Notes under the pieces: model-generated
The model's database searches: none
What the model was told of the DNA's origin: nothing
The model's input: only the letters and a program-made list of their open reading frames with translations
NCBI GenBank assembly: GCA_035063885.1
Contig: JAPSFM010000010.1
Location: forward strand, 1-64,000
Source of the DNA: CAADGY01 sp900696665
GTDB lineage: Bacteria; Acidobacteriota; Terriglobia; Bryobacterales; Bryobacteraceae
Reading direction: 5' to 3'
DNA: 64,000 nt
Shown: piece by piece, positions 1-7,790 of the stretch
Numbering within the stretch: the first letter of the stretch is position 1
How the letters are laid out: each line of letters opens with the position of its first letter
Translations under genes and position numbers: made by a program

Positions 1-2
1 GG

Positions 3-59
3 GTCCTGCTGCCCGGTGCATCCGGACAGGAATACGCCCGTATGACCCGCGCGGCTTGA
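3..59 (+). CDS. Possible 3' end of an upstream gene (partial)
   Basis: An open frame enters from the left edge and stops with TGA at 57-59, reading a short tail that ends in ARMTRAA. It has no recognisable domain. A second frame also stays open over part of this stretch, so the choice is uncertain. It is listed only because a gene must end close to the rpmB promoter and this is the best candidate. Confidence 0.25.
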   Translation, partial: VLLPGASGQEYARMTRAA

Positions 60-89
60 GAAAGCGGCCGCTGGCGATTTCGCTTCGCG

Positions 90-118
90 TTGCACCGGAC
101 GCGGCTTGCTGATAGACT
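90..118 (+). promoter_or_regulatory. Sigma-70-type promoter for rpmB
   Basis: TTGCAC (90-95) and TAGACT (113-118) are separated by exactly 17 nt, which predicts a start of transcription near 125 and a leader of about 30 nt before rpmB. The same -10 word, TAGACT, occurs in the promoter assigned to rpoB. Seen in sequence; activity is inferred. Confidence 0.6.
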
Positions 119-154
119 ATAAACTTCGTAGTCCTCTTGAAGGAGTTCCCTCGA

Positions 155-346
155 ATGGCAAAGACGTGTGAGATATGTGGTCGCGGTCCGCAGTTCGGCA
201 ACAGGGTGAGTCACGCCCACAATGTCACCAAGCGGCGCTGGAACGTGAATTTGCAGAACGTCCGCGTGCTGGTGAAGGGAGCAACCAAGCGTCTCCGCAT
301 CTGCACGTCCTGCATCAAAAACGGCCGGGTCCAAAAAGCCGCATAG
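155..346 (+). CDS. rpmB: 50S ribosomal protein L28
   Basis: Protein L28 of the large ribosomal subunit, 63 residues, a normal length. The frame begins MAKTCEICGRGPQFGN, the typical L28 start with the first pair of a four-cysteine zinc-binding (C+) form; the second pair is in the CTSCIK segment near the C-terminus. The conserved N..V.RRW.NLQ core is present. An in-frame TTG lies 18 nt upstream, but ATG 155 is preferred because AGGAG at 141-145 sits 9 nt in front of it and L28 proteins begin here. It appears to be a single-gene unit with its own promoter. Confidence 0.97.
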   Translation: MAKTCEICGRGPQFGNRVSHAHNVTKRRWNVNLQNVRVLVKGATKRLRICTSCIKNGRVQKAA

Positions 347-431
347 CCGTTTGTTTCCGCTTTTACTCTCTTTCGTTCTGTGACCTGAATTCTCCTCCAA
401 TTCCGCGTTAACGAGCAGAAGGGGAGAAAAC

Positions 432-629
432 GTGCAAAGAGCCTGGTTCCGTCTGTCTGCCGCCTGGTGCAAAATCACCCATCCTGACCCAATGTGGCCG
501 GTAAAGGGTCAATACCGTTGCCCGAAGTGCCTGCGGCAGTACGACGTGCCCTGGGCAAACGGCCCTGAACCCATCCCCACGAGGCTTGGCTCCCTGGTTC
601 GCCTGGAAGAAATGTCAGCGGGTAATTGA
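432..629 (+). CDS. Small cysteine-containing protein of unknown function
   Basis: A 65-residue frame with a GTG start preceded by a good AGGGGAG ribosome site. It contains an early WCK and a CPKC knuckle within GQYRCPKCLRQYDVPW, which looks like half of a zinc ribbon. The basic N-terminus and aromatic-rich centre look like a genuine small protein rather than a chance frame, but no function is recognised. It lies 85 nt downstream of rpmB on the same strand and may be read from the same promoter. Confidence 0.55.
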   Translation: MQRAWFRLSAAWCKITHPDPMWPVKGQYRCPKCLRQYDVPWANGPEPIPTRLGSLVRLEEMSAGN

Positions 630-676
630 TCAGGCTTGCTCACCTATTGAGCAGCGGCCTCTGTTTTTTCGCGCGT

Positions 677-1000
677 CACACAGTTCATAGCGGGCTTCGC
701 CGGGCAGATCCCAAGCCGCACGGGCGTGTGGGTGTGCTCGGGGCCGGGGGACTTGGGCATTTGGCCGTGCCATGTGCTAAAGCCGCAGGCTTCGAGACTA
801 CCGCGGTTTCGTATTCACCCGGCAAAGACAAGATGATCCGCGGTCCCGGCGCGGACGAGACCTCACGACGGAAAGCGCCGATGTAATCCTCAGCGCCTCA
901 AATTCGGTCAAGTCGACAGTGGACAGCCTTCGGGGAGTGTGGCCGGATGGCGGGCTTGTCACCACTGTACGAAGCGCGTCATTTCGTGGCACGAGTAGAA
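677..1000 (+). pseudogene. Remnant of a zinc-type alcohol dehydrogenase (frameshifted fragment)
   Basis: Positions 677-862 read the Rossmann-fold segment of an NAD(P)-dependent medium-chain alcohol dehydrogenase: a SGLRRADPKP lead, the nucleotide-binding GVLGAGGLGHLAV, and AAGFETTAVSYSPGK. The homology continues in another frame from about 868 (ADVILSASNS, then SLRGVWPDGGLV), so at least one indel lies near 862-868. The catalytic zinc domain that should precede this part is absent and the C-terminus is lost, so the gene is dead. It ends just before the 3' end of the opposing TonB receptor gene. Boundaries are approximate. Confidence 0.75.
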
Positions 1001-1052
1001 GTTCAGACGCAGTTTCGGGAGGTCTGTTTCGAGCAGCCAACCCCCGCGTGCC

Positions 1053-4000
1053 TTAGAATGCAAACTTCAGCCCGAAGAGAATCACGCGCGCGGCGGTGAA
1101 GCTGGTCGATTTTCCGAAGGTGCTGGGTACCGAGAGATTGGCGCCAGGTCCGCCTGGGTTCGGGTGGTTGAGCATATTGAAGAACTCGCTCCGGAACTGG
1201 ACGTCGTAGCGTTCGGCGAACCGGAAGTTCTTCATGATGCCGGCATCCAGAAACCATGCGCCTGGCGCCCACATGCTATTGCGCCCAACGTTCCCAAGCG
1301 TGAACGGCGCTGGCTGACGGAACGCGTTCGGGTTGAACCAGCCTTCCACGCCCGGATCGGCTACCCTCCAGTCGCCAACCACATCGGCCCTGCCGCTGGT
1401 TGGAAAACCAACCAACCGTCCACTGTAGCTGACGTGATAGGGCGTGCCAGTACGCAGCGTCGCAATGCCCGAAACCTGCCAGCCTCCAATGATGTGATTG
1501 AGGGGTGCCGGCACGCCGGAAAAAAGCTTCCGGCCGCGGCCGAACGGGAGGTTGTATACCCAGTTGGTGACGGCCTGGTGCCTTACGATTCCACTCATGG
1601 GCCCCCGGTTTCTTCTGGCGTCGAACGGGTAATCGATACCGCCGACGCTCCCCCAGCCGTCAGCAGCGCCCGCACCGTCCGAGATCGATGATGTGAACTG
1701 ATATTCGAACTGGTAGGTGAGGTCGCCCGCCTTCCGGGTTGAACCGATCTGCAATTGATGCGTCACCGCATTGCCGCGCGGATCGATCCATCGAATATCG
1801 CCCCAAGGCTGAAACGGACGCAGCGTTTGCAGGGTTCCGGGTCCGAATACGCGAGGGAGATTTAGATCGTACTCCTGCGCGGCGAAGTGTGTCTGATTGC
1901 CCACATAGCTTACGCGCAGAGAGGTGTTGGGGGCCAGTTCCCGCTCGACCGTGAAGTTCCACTGAAGGCTCTGCGGGTTCGGAAAATCCCGTGGCATTCC
2001 AAGAATCGAAGGACTCGACGGGATGCTTCCGATACCGGGAAACGGATCGGTGAATGTTACGTAAGGGCTGTTGCCCGGAGGAGAGTTGTAGTTCTCGATC
2101 AGCGCGAACGGGGCGAACAGCACCTGGCGAAGACCAAGCTGGTTGGAAGCTTCATAGGCATAATAGATCCCCGCGCCCGAACGAATCACGGTGCTGCTGT
2201 CTCCGAAAGGCCGCCAGGCGAAACCCAGGCGCGGCTGGAAGTTCCGCCAATTGGTGTCTCGAGTGAGCGTGGTGGTCCCGAGACCAGCCTGTACACTCGT
2301 CACAACCGGGTAGCTCTCTACCAGGCGTGTAACGACCTCCGGCGGGAACTGGCCGGTTCCGCTATAGGTCACCAGTTGGTTCGATGCCGGATCGTAGTTC
2401 GCCTGGCGGAGTTTCTTTTCCTTGAATGGCGTCTCCACGTCCCAGCGGATGCCGAGATTTAGGGTGAGGTTGCGGGTTAGCTGCCAGTCGTCCTGCACAT
2501 AGCCCCCGACGCGCTTTTCGTTGAAATCGCCGAACTGATACGCCGGACCGCGCTGGCTCTCGTTTGCATACCCCAGCAGGAAGTCCGCGAAAGCGTCGCC
2601 GGTATAACGCCCGGTGAATCCGAAGATGCCCAGACCATGCGGATAGATGCCGCCCCAGTATCCCTGGTAGCGGTAATAATATCCGCCGAATTTCAGTTGG
2701 TGCGCGCCCCGGATGTAAACCAGGTTGTTAAAAATGTTGATATCTATCCGGTTGTCTTTCGCATGTGCGCCAACCGTGAAAATTCCCTGGTAGCCGGTGA
2801 TGTTTACGCCAGGCAGCCCGCCGCCGAATCGCCCATCATAATTTTTGTCAGGACTTCGTTTTTCCGCGCAGCATTGGCCGTCGAGTTGGGGAAAGAGGGT
2901 CCCCGGATCGAAATCGTTGTGCTCATTGGTCAGGTGATAGCCGTAGGGTGTGGTGACACCCAGACGAACCTCATTGGTCAAGCGCGGTGAAATGATTTTT
3001 GTGTACGCCGCGAAGTATTGGCGCTGGTCGAAACCCTGTGTGTAATTGCCGAACAGTTCCGGTCCGCTGCCGGCTCGCAGATAGGGGCCGTCGTTGAAGA
3101 TCTTGGCGCCGCCGCTCAGGATATCGTTCGATGTCGGATGGTAGTCCATCTTGATGCCGATCCTCGGCGAATCCTGTTTCGTTTGGTTTCTGCCGATAAA
3201 ATTGACGCCAGTGCCCGCCGGTCCGGTGCCTTCCAGGTTCGGGTCTCGCATGTAGCCCATGAAGAACGTTGCCGCCGGTGAGATGCGGGAAGCAGGTATC
3301 CTGTTTTCCGGGAACGGCGCGGGCGTGAGAGGGTCGGTGATGGTCCTGAGCCCGGCGAAGTTTCCCTGCTTCATTGAAATGGTCGCCATGTTGAATGTTC
3401 GGGTGGCCCACTCTCGCTGGCTGAGTTGCTCGAAGGAACCGAAGTAAAACAGCTTGTCTTTGATGATGCGTCCGCCAAGCGTTCCGCCGAATTCATTCCT
3501 GTTATACGGTGGCTTCTCGCGGTGATCCAGTGTGTACTTTGCGGCGAACTCACGGTTGCGGTTGAACCAGAAGAGGCTCCCGTGCAGGTCGTTGGTTCCC
3601 GAGCGGGTGACGACAATGAGTTGCGCCGTGCCGTGGCTGTATTCGGCCGAGGCCGTGTTGGTGATAAACCGGAACTCCTCGATCGAGTCGAACGTTGGGT
3701 CGGCGGCGCTGGGGCCGCCATTTTGCATGTCCAGGTTAACCGCACCGTCGACCACTACGTTGAGGCCTCCAGTAAAGAATCCTCCCGATACAAAGCGGCC
3801 ACCCCGCTGCACTCCCGGTGCGAGTGCGATTAATCCCCCGAGATTGTATCTCCCGTTGAAGGGAAGTTGGGTCACCTGCGTATGCGTGATGACGGAAGAA
3901 AGAGTCGGTCTCTCCGTTTCCAGTACGCCCGCACGTGCAGTTACTTCGACCCGTTCCGACACGACGCCCACCTTCATTTGGATATCAGCACGGGCGAACT

Positions 4001-4307
4001 GTGCGACGGTGACGGTCAGCCCGCTCACCTCCACCGGCGAGAACCCCGTCATCTGGGCCGACAGTGTATAGTGGCCGGGCGACAGGTTCGTGAAGGTATA
4101 CGATCCGGCTTCATTCGTCCTGGAGACGAACTTCACGCCCGTAGCTTCGTTCGTCAGGATTACTTCCGCGTTCGGTATCAGCGCGCCCGCCTCATCGGTG
4201 ATCTTTCCGGTGAGGCTGCCGCTCACAGCCGCCTGGCCTAGAAGAACCGCCGGCAAACCCAACATCAGCACCAGCACGAAAAGCACCCGAGTTTTTCGTT
4301 GCAGCAT
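1053..4307 (-). CDS. TonB-dependent receptor-like outer membrane protein with carboxypeptidase regulatory-like domain
   Basis: A 1084-residue outer membrane protein of the large Acidobacteriota family related to Oar. Residues 1-25 are a signal peptide (a basic start, then a hydrophobic run ending near LLGQ). Residues about 30-110 form a carboxypeptidase-regulatory/CNA-B-like domain (GKITDEAGALIPNAEV). A plug follows at about 120-230, with the LPFNGR and VNLDMQNGG-type motifs, and then a long beta-barrel ending in the terminal strand FGLKFAF. The ATG has an AAGGGGG ribosome site and a strong promoter 40-65 nt upstream. Such proteins are usually linked to uptake of carbohydrate or peptide material. 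The neighbouring sulfatase would fit a sulfated-glycan locus, but that gene is broken. Substrate unknown. Confidence 0.93.
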   Translation of the reverse strand: MLQRKTRVLFVLVLMLGLPAVLLGQAAVSGSLTGKITDEAGALIPNAEVILTNEATGVKFVSRTNEAGSYTFTNLSPGHYTLSAQMTGFSPVEVSGLTVTVAQFARADIQMKVGVVSERVEVTARAGVLETERPTLSSVITHTQVTQLPFNGRYNLGGLIALAPGVQRGGRFVSGGFFTGGLNVVVDGAVNLDMQNGGPSAADPTFDSIEEFRFITNTASAEYSHGTAQLIVVTRSGTNDLHGSLFWFNRNREFAAKYTLDHREKPPYNRNEFGGTLGGRIIKDKLFYFGSFEQLSQREWATRTFNMATISMKQGNFAGLRTITDPLTPAPFPENRIPASRISPAATFFMGYMRDPNLEGTGPAGTGVNFIGRNQTKQDSPRIGIKMDYHPTSNDILSGGAKIFNDGPYLRAGSGPELFGNYTQGFDQRQYFAAYTKIISPRLTNEVRLGVTTPYGYHLTNEHNDFDPGTLFPQLDGQCCAEKRSPDKNYDGRFGGGLPGVNITGYQGIFTVGAHAKDNRIDINIFNNLVYIRGAHQLKFGGYYYRYQGYWGGIYPHGLGIFGFTGRYTGDAFADFLLGYANESQRGPAYQFGDFNEKRVGGYVQDDWQLTRNLTLNLGIRWDVETPFKEKKLRQANYDPASNQLVTYSGTGQFPPEVVTRLVESYPVVTSVQAGLGTTTLTRDTNWRNFQPRLGFAWRPFGDSSTVIRSGAGIYYAYEASNQLGLRQVLFAPFALIENYNSPPGNSPYVTFTDPFPGIGSIPSSPSILGMPRDFPNPQSLQWNFTVERELAPNTSLRVSYVGNQTHFAAQEYDLNLPRVFGPGTLQTLRPFQPWGDIRWIDPRGNAVTHQLQIGSTRKAGDLTYQFEYQFTSSISDGAGAADGWGSVGGIDYPFDARRNRGPMSGIVRHQAVTNWVYNLPFGRGRKLFSGVPAPLNHIIGGWQVSGIATLRTGTPYHVSYSGRLVGFPTSGRADVVGDWRVADPGVEGWFNPNAFRQPAPFTLGNVGRNSMWAPGAWFLDAGIMKNFRFAERYDVQFRSEFFNMLNHPNPGGPGANLSVPSTFGKSTSFTAARVILFGLKFAF

Positions 4308-4347
4308 GTCGCCCCCTTGGATGGTAAGTCCCCACGACTTCTAGATG

Positions 4348-4375
4348 CTTATATCACGGCGGGCATGGGTGTCAA
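4348..4375 (-). promoter_or_regulatory. Promoter of the TonB receptor gene
   Basis: On the minus strand TTGACA (4375-4370) and TATAAG (4353-4348) are separated by 16 nt. Transcription would start near 4341 and give a leader of about 34 nt containing the AAGGGGG site just before the ATG at 4307. This is the closest match to a consensus -35 noticed in the window. Confidence 0.65.
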
Positions 4376-4430
4376 GAGAGATAAATTTCCGGATATACGA
4401 TGGCCTGTATCAATAAAAGTGAGAAATTAA

Positions 4431-5508
4431 ATGAATATTGGCCCTAATCGTAGACAATTTTTGAGGAGATCCGGTCTTGGCGCAGCCGGTTCCGCTTTGT
4501 CCGGCCTATCACGCGGCATTGCCGTGAAAACAAGCGTCCGAACTTCGTCATCATCTTTCTCGACGATGCGGGATGGGCTGATTTCCGGCCCTTCGGTAAG
4601 CCCGATTACCCCACTCCCAATGTCGAGGGAATGGCCGCGCGTGGCTGCACGTTCAACAATTTCTATGTGCCGCAGGTGGTCTGCTCGGCATCCCGTTCGG
4701 CCCTTCTTAGCGGATGCTATCCCGGCAGGACAAAAGTGTTTGGCGCGCATGGACCGCGGGCGCGTGGCCTCGATCCGAAATACGCCACCATGGGTAATGT
4801 GTTCCAGTCCGCCGGATATAAAACAGCCGTGTTCGGGAAATGGCACATCGGCGATCAGCCGGACACGCGCCCATGGAAATCGACTGGTCAGTGGGCGAGA
4901 TTTCGAAGGCGCTGAAGTCCGCCGGGGTAGAAGAAAATACTCTGGTGATTTTCACTTCGGACAACGGTCCGTGGACGTCGTATGGAAACCACTCCGGTAA
5001 GACTCCCTTCCGGGAAGCTAAAGGAACAGGTTTCGACGGGGGCACGCGCAGCCCGTGCATTATGGCGTATCCGGGCCGCATCCAAGCGGGGTCCGTTTCA
5101 AAACGGGCTTTCTGCTCGGTGGATCTGCTGCCGGCAGTCGCCTATTTGGCGGGGGCGCCACTGCCGGAGCACCCAACTGACGGCAGGAATGTATGGGATT
5201 TGATCTCGGGGAAGCCGGGCGCGGTGAACCCGCACGAATACTATCCCTTTTCTACCGGCAGTGTCTTTGAGGGAGTGATTAGCGGGGACGGCCGTTGGAA
5301 GTTGCACCTTCCTCACTCATACCGGGTGTTGGAGAAAGCGGGCGATGGCGGTATGGCCGGAAAATACCGGCAGGAGCGCATTGAGCTTTCTCTCTTCGAT
5401 ATGGAAAAAGATCCCCGGGAGACCACCAACGTGATTGCTAAATTCCCGGATGTAGCCGCGAAAATGCAAAACTACGCCGAACACCACCGCCGGCAGTTCT
5501 ATAGCTGA
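4431..5508 (+). pseudogene. Broken arylsulfatase gene (frameshift plus internal deletion)
   Basis: The start encodes a twin-arginine-type leader (NRRQFLRRSGLGAAGS). Near 4505-4530 the reading shifts to another frame, which gives the sulfatase N-terminus: NFVIIFLDDAGWADF with metal-site aspartates, then the formylglycine motif CSASR (C-x-A-x-R) and KWHIGD. At about 4865 the frame shifts again and the text jumps to MEIDWSVGEISKAL and TLVIFTSDNGPW. The roughly 200 residues normally between these motifs are missing. The rest is intact to TGA at 5506-5508. One indel and one deletion make an active enzyme very unlikely. Sequencing error could explain the frameshift but not the deletion. Confidence 0.85.
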
Positions 5509-5512
5509 GCCG

Positions 5513-6187
5513 CTATTTTCTGCTCGAATACTTGTTCAGAAGCGAAATGAGCCGGCTGGCGCCCGCGGGTACGGCAAGGCCGGAGTTGACGATGTCGCGG
5601 TTCGTGTAAGCTTTGCCGTAGATGCTCTCGTTCACCGAGATATCCTGACGAAGCGTTGCGCCTTGCAGAGATACGCCGGCGAAGAGGCCGCGCGAACGGG
5701 ACCAGGTGAGTATCTCGGCGCGCAGCGTGGCGTCCGTTTGCGCCGATGCCGTGCGGCCTACCGGACCGGCAGCGGCGGAGGCGTCACCACCCACCGTAAA
5801 CTTGCTTGAGAGCAGCCGGTCAGCTCCACGCTCATTCATCACGAGCATCACTACATCGGTCTCCGAACCGCCGAGTTGAAAGCCGAAACTGCCTCCCTCC
5901 ACGCGAACCGCACCTGGAGCGGACCAGCCGACTCTGCTCGCTTTGCGGCAGGTCAGAAAACCGCGGCCGTATTTTCCGCCAATAATGAAAGCGGCCTTTT
6001 TCAAACCCGGAACCACGACGATACAGTGCGACCGGTCGAGGAGATCCTGAGGAATCGCCTTGTCCGGCGCCGCCATAACTTCTTCCAGCACCGCGGCGGA
6101 TTCGTTCAGGCGGTTGAGATCGCTTTTCGATGCCGAAAACAGCACAGCGTTCATGCACACGAGCAGAAGTGGGAGTCGCATCCTCAT
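5513..6187 (-). CDS. SYLF (Ysc84-like) lipid-binding domain protein, secreted
   Basis: A 224-residue protein starting with a signal peptide (MRMRLPLLLVCMNAVLFSAS) followed by one SYLF domain. Recognisable blocks are HCIVVVPGLKKAAFIIGG, a GWSAPGAVRVEGGSFGFQLGG stretch, and the C-terminal NRDIVNSGL.VPAGA. SYLF domains bind phosphoinositides in eukaryotes; the bacterial role is unknown, and many bacterial members are exported. The frame remains open 192 nt further upstream, but that extension would run into the DinB gene and lacks a signal peptide, so ATG 6187 is chosen (6181 is an alternative). The gene is convergent with the sulfatase remnant, 4 nt away. Confidence 0.85.
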   Translation of the reverse strand: MRMRLPLLLVCMNAVLFSASKSDLNRLNESAAVLEEVMAAPDKAIPQDLLDRSHCIVVVPGLKKAAFIIGGKYGRGFLTCRKASRVGWSAPGAVRVEGGSFGFQLGGSETDVVMLVMNERGADRLLSSKFTVGGDASAAAGPVGRTASAQTDATLRAEILTWSRSRGLFAGVSLQGATLRQDISVNESIYGKAYTNRDIVNSGLAVPAGASRLISLLNKYSSRK

Positions 6188-6230
6188 AGGGGTAACCTGA
6201 CCTATATCATCGCACGGGCGCGGCCTTGAG

Positions 6231-6737
6231 TCATTCCGGAATCGGCCCGAGAAGCGCCCGCCGCTGGAACATCTGGTAAATGTGATGTGCTTCGTGGTGC
6301 ACCATGTACTCGATCTGGAAGTGTACGTTGTAGTGGGGGTATTTCCGGTGACGGCCGGGCCGGACCCATGCGGCGGCATCCAGAGCTTCCAGTTTGCTCA
6401 GCATTTTTTCGCGCTCCTCCGCGAAGCCCTCCTTCAACCGCGCCGGACCGGTTGCGAGAAGCCGCTCGAATTCCGGATCCTGATCCGGATCATAAGGCTC
6501 CACTTGCGGGTTATCGGATTCCAGCATCTGGATCACCCGGCATTCGAACACCCGCTGCACACGCCACAGGTGGCAGACGAGCTCAATCAGGGACCATTTC
6601 CCCTCTACTACACGGCAGGAGAGGGCCGCTTCGTCCAGACCGGAGGAGAGCCGAGCGATGGTGGAGGCCTGTTCGCGCAGTTTCTCTATCAGCGTCCGAT
6701 AAGGACTTTGTAGATCAGTCTGGACGTTTGGGCACAT
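6231..6737 (-). CDS. DinB-family putative metal-dependent protein
   Basis: 168 residues forming a DinB/YfiT-like four-helix bundle. Candidate metal ligands are the histidine in LVCHLW (helix 2, about residue 56) and those in the MVHHEAHHIYQ segment near the C-terminus. The spacing is typical of the family, whose members include thiol-dependent transferases and many uncharacterised proteins. It lies 43 nt upstream of the SYLF gene on the same strand, so the two may be cotranscribed, and it is divergent from the CsgG-like gene. The enzymatic reaction is unknown. Confidence 0.8.
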   Translation of the reverse strand: MCPNVQTDLQSPYRTLIEKLREQASTIARLSSGLDEAALSCRVVEGKWSLIELVCHLWRVQRVFECRVIQMLESDNPQVEPYDPDQDPEFERLLATGPARLKEGFAEEREKMLSKLEALDAAAWVRPGRHRKYPHYNVHFQIEYMVHHEAHHIYQMFQRRALLGPIPE

Positions 6738-6777
6738 GACAGGATTATACGGCGGATTTCGCGTTATCTCATACCCG

Positions 6778-6783
6778 TATAAT
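6778..6783 (+). promoter_or_regulatory. -10 element upstream of the CsgG-like gene
   Basis: A perfect TATAAT lies 26 nt before the ATG at 6810. No good -35 hexamer stands 16-18 nt upstream. The predicted leader is about 20 nt and carries ACGGAGAC as ribosome site. Confidence 0.45.
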
Positions 6784-6809
6784 GTTTACGCGAAGGTCAC
6801 GGAGACAAA

Positions 6810-7784
6810 ATGCTAAATACAAAGATGTTGCTTGTACTTGGGCTGGGCGTTAGCTCGAGTCTTTTCGCCGCGCAGAAGAAGCGGGTAGCCGTCCTGGATT
6901 TCGACTATGCTACGGTTTCGACCCATGTCGCCGCCATCTTCGGAACGAACCAGGATGTCGGGAAAGGAATTTCCGACATCCTGGTCGACCGGCTTGTAAG
7001 AAATGGGACGTACGACGTAGTAGAGCGCAAAGCAATCGGTAAGATTCTCGCCGAGCAGAACTTCTCGAACAGCGACCGCGCAGATGCCAGCACCGCGGCC
7101 AAATTGGGGCGCGTGCTGGGAGTCGACGCCATCATCATTGGCAGCATCACGCAATTCGGGCGCGACGACAAGACGACGAGTATTGGTGGGCAGGCTGTCG
7201 GCAGCAGGCTCGGAAGGTTCGGACTGGGAGGCGTGGGCCGCAGGCAATCGAAAGCCGTCGTAGGAATCAACGCGCGCATGATCAGCACCGACACTGCTCT
7301 GATTCTTGCCACGGCGTCTGGTAACGGCGAGTCGCAGCGGTCCGGGACGGCGTTGCTCGGTTCCGGCGGCAGTGCCGCTGGTCATGGCGGCGGCGCTATC
7401 GACATGTCGAGCTCCAATTTCGCTGAGACGATATTGGGAGAGGCCGTCCACGCAGCGGTCGGGCAACTCGCCACGCAATTAGAGCAGCAGGCTTCCCGGT
7501 TGCCCCAGCATACGGTGACCGTTCAGGGTCTGGTCGCGGACGTCGCGGGCGACACCGTTATTCTGAACGTTGGAACCAAAGCCGGAGTGAAAGTGGGCGA
7601 CCGCCTCCGGGTTGAGCGGCCCGTGCGGGAGGTTCGTGACCCCTCCACTGGGAAAGTGATCCGCCGGATTACGGACCAGGTAGGAGAGGTCGCCGTAACG
7701 GAAGCGGACGAGGTGTCATCGGTTGGAAAATTCACCGGCTCCGCTCCGGCAAAAGTGGGTGACGTAGTCAGATCCGCACAGTGA
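6810..7784 (+). CDS. CsgG-like secreted/periplasmic protein
   Basis: 324 residues. A signal peptide (about 1-21, ending FAA) precedes a CsgG-family fold: KKRVAVLDFDYATV, then DILVDRLVRNGTYDVVERKAIGKIL split over two motifs, and LGRVLGVDAIIIGSITQFG. After a glycine-rich stretch (about 180-200) comes a small C-terminal domain resembling the FlgT C-terminal fold (GLVADVAGDTVILNVGTKAGVKVGDRL). It has no lipobox cysteine, so it is not an obvious lipoprotein like true CsgG. The kinase gene starts only 6 nt after its stop, so the two are probably translated from one mRNA and may act in one envelope-sensing or secretion unit. Confidence 0.85.
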   Translation: MLNTKMLLVLGLGVSSSLFAAQKKRVAVLDFDYATVSTHVAAIFGTNQDVGKGISDILVDRLVRNGTYDVVERKAIGKILAEQNFSNSDRADASTAAKLGRVLGVDAIIIGSITQFGRDDKTTSIGGQAVGSRLGRFGLGGVGRRQSKAVVGINARMISTDTALILATASGNGESQRSGTALLGSGGSAAGHGGGAIDMSSSNFAETILGEAVHAAVGQLATQLEQQASRLPQHTVTVQGLVADVAGDTVILNVGTKAGVKVGDRLRVERPVREVRDPSTGKVIRRITDQVGEVAVTEADEVSSVGKFTGSAPAKVGDVVRSAQ

Positions 7785-7790
7785 ACTCCC

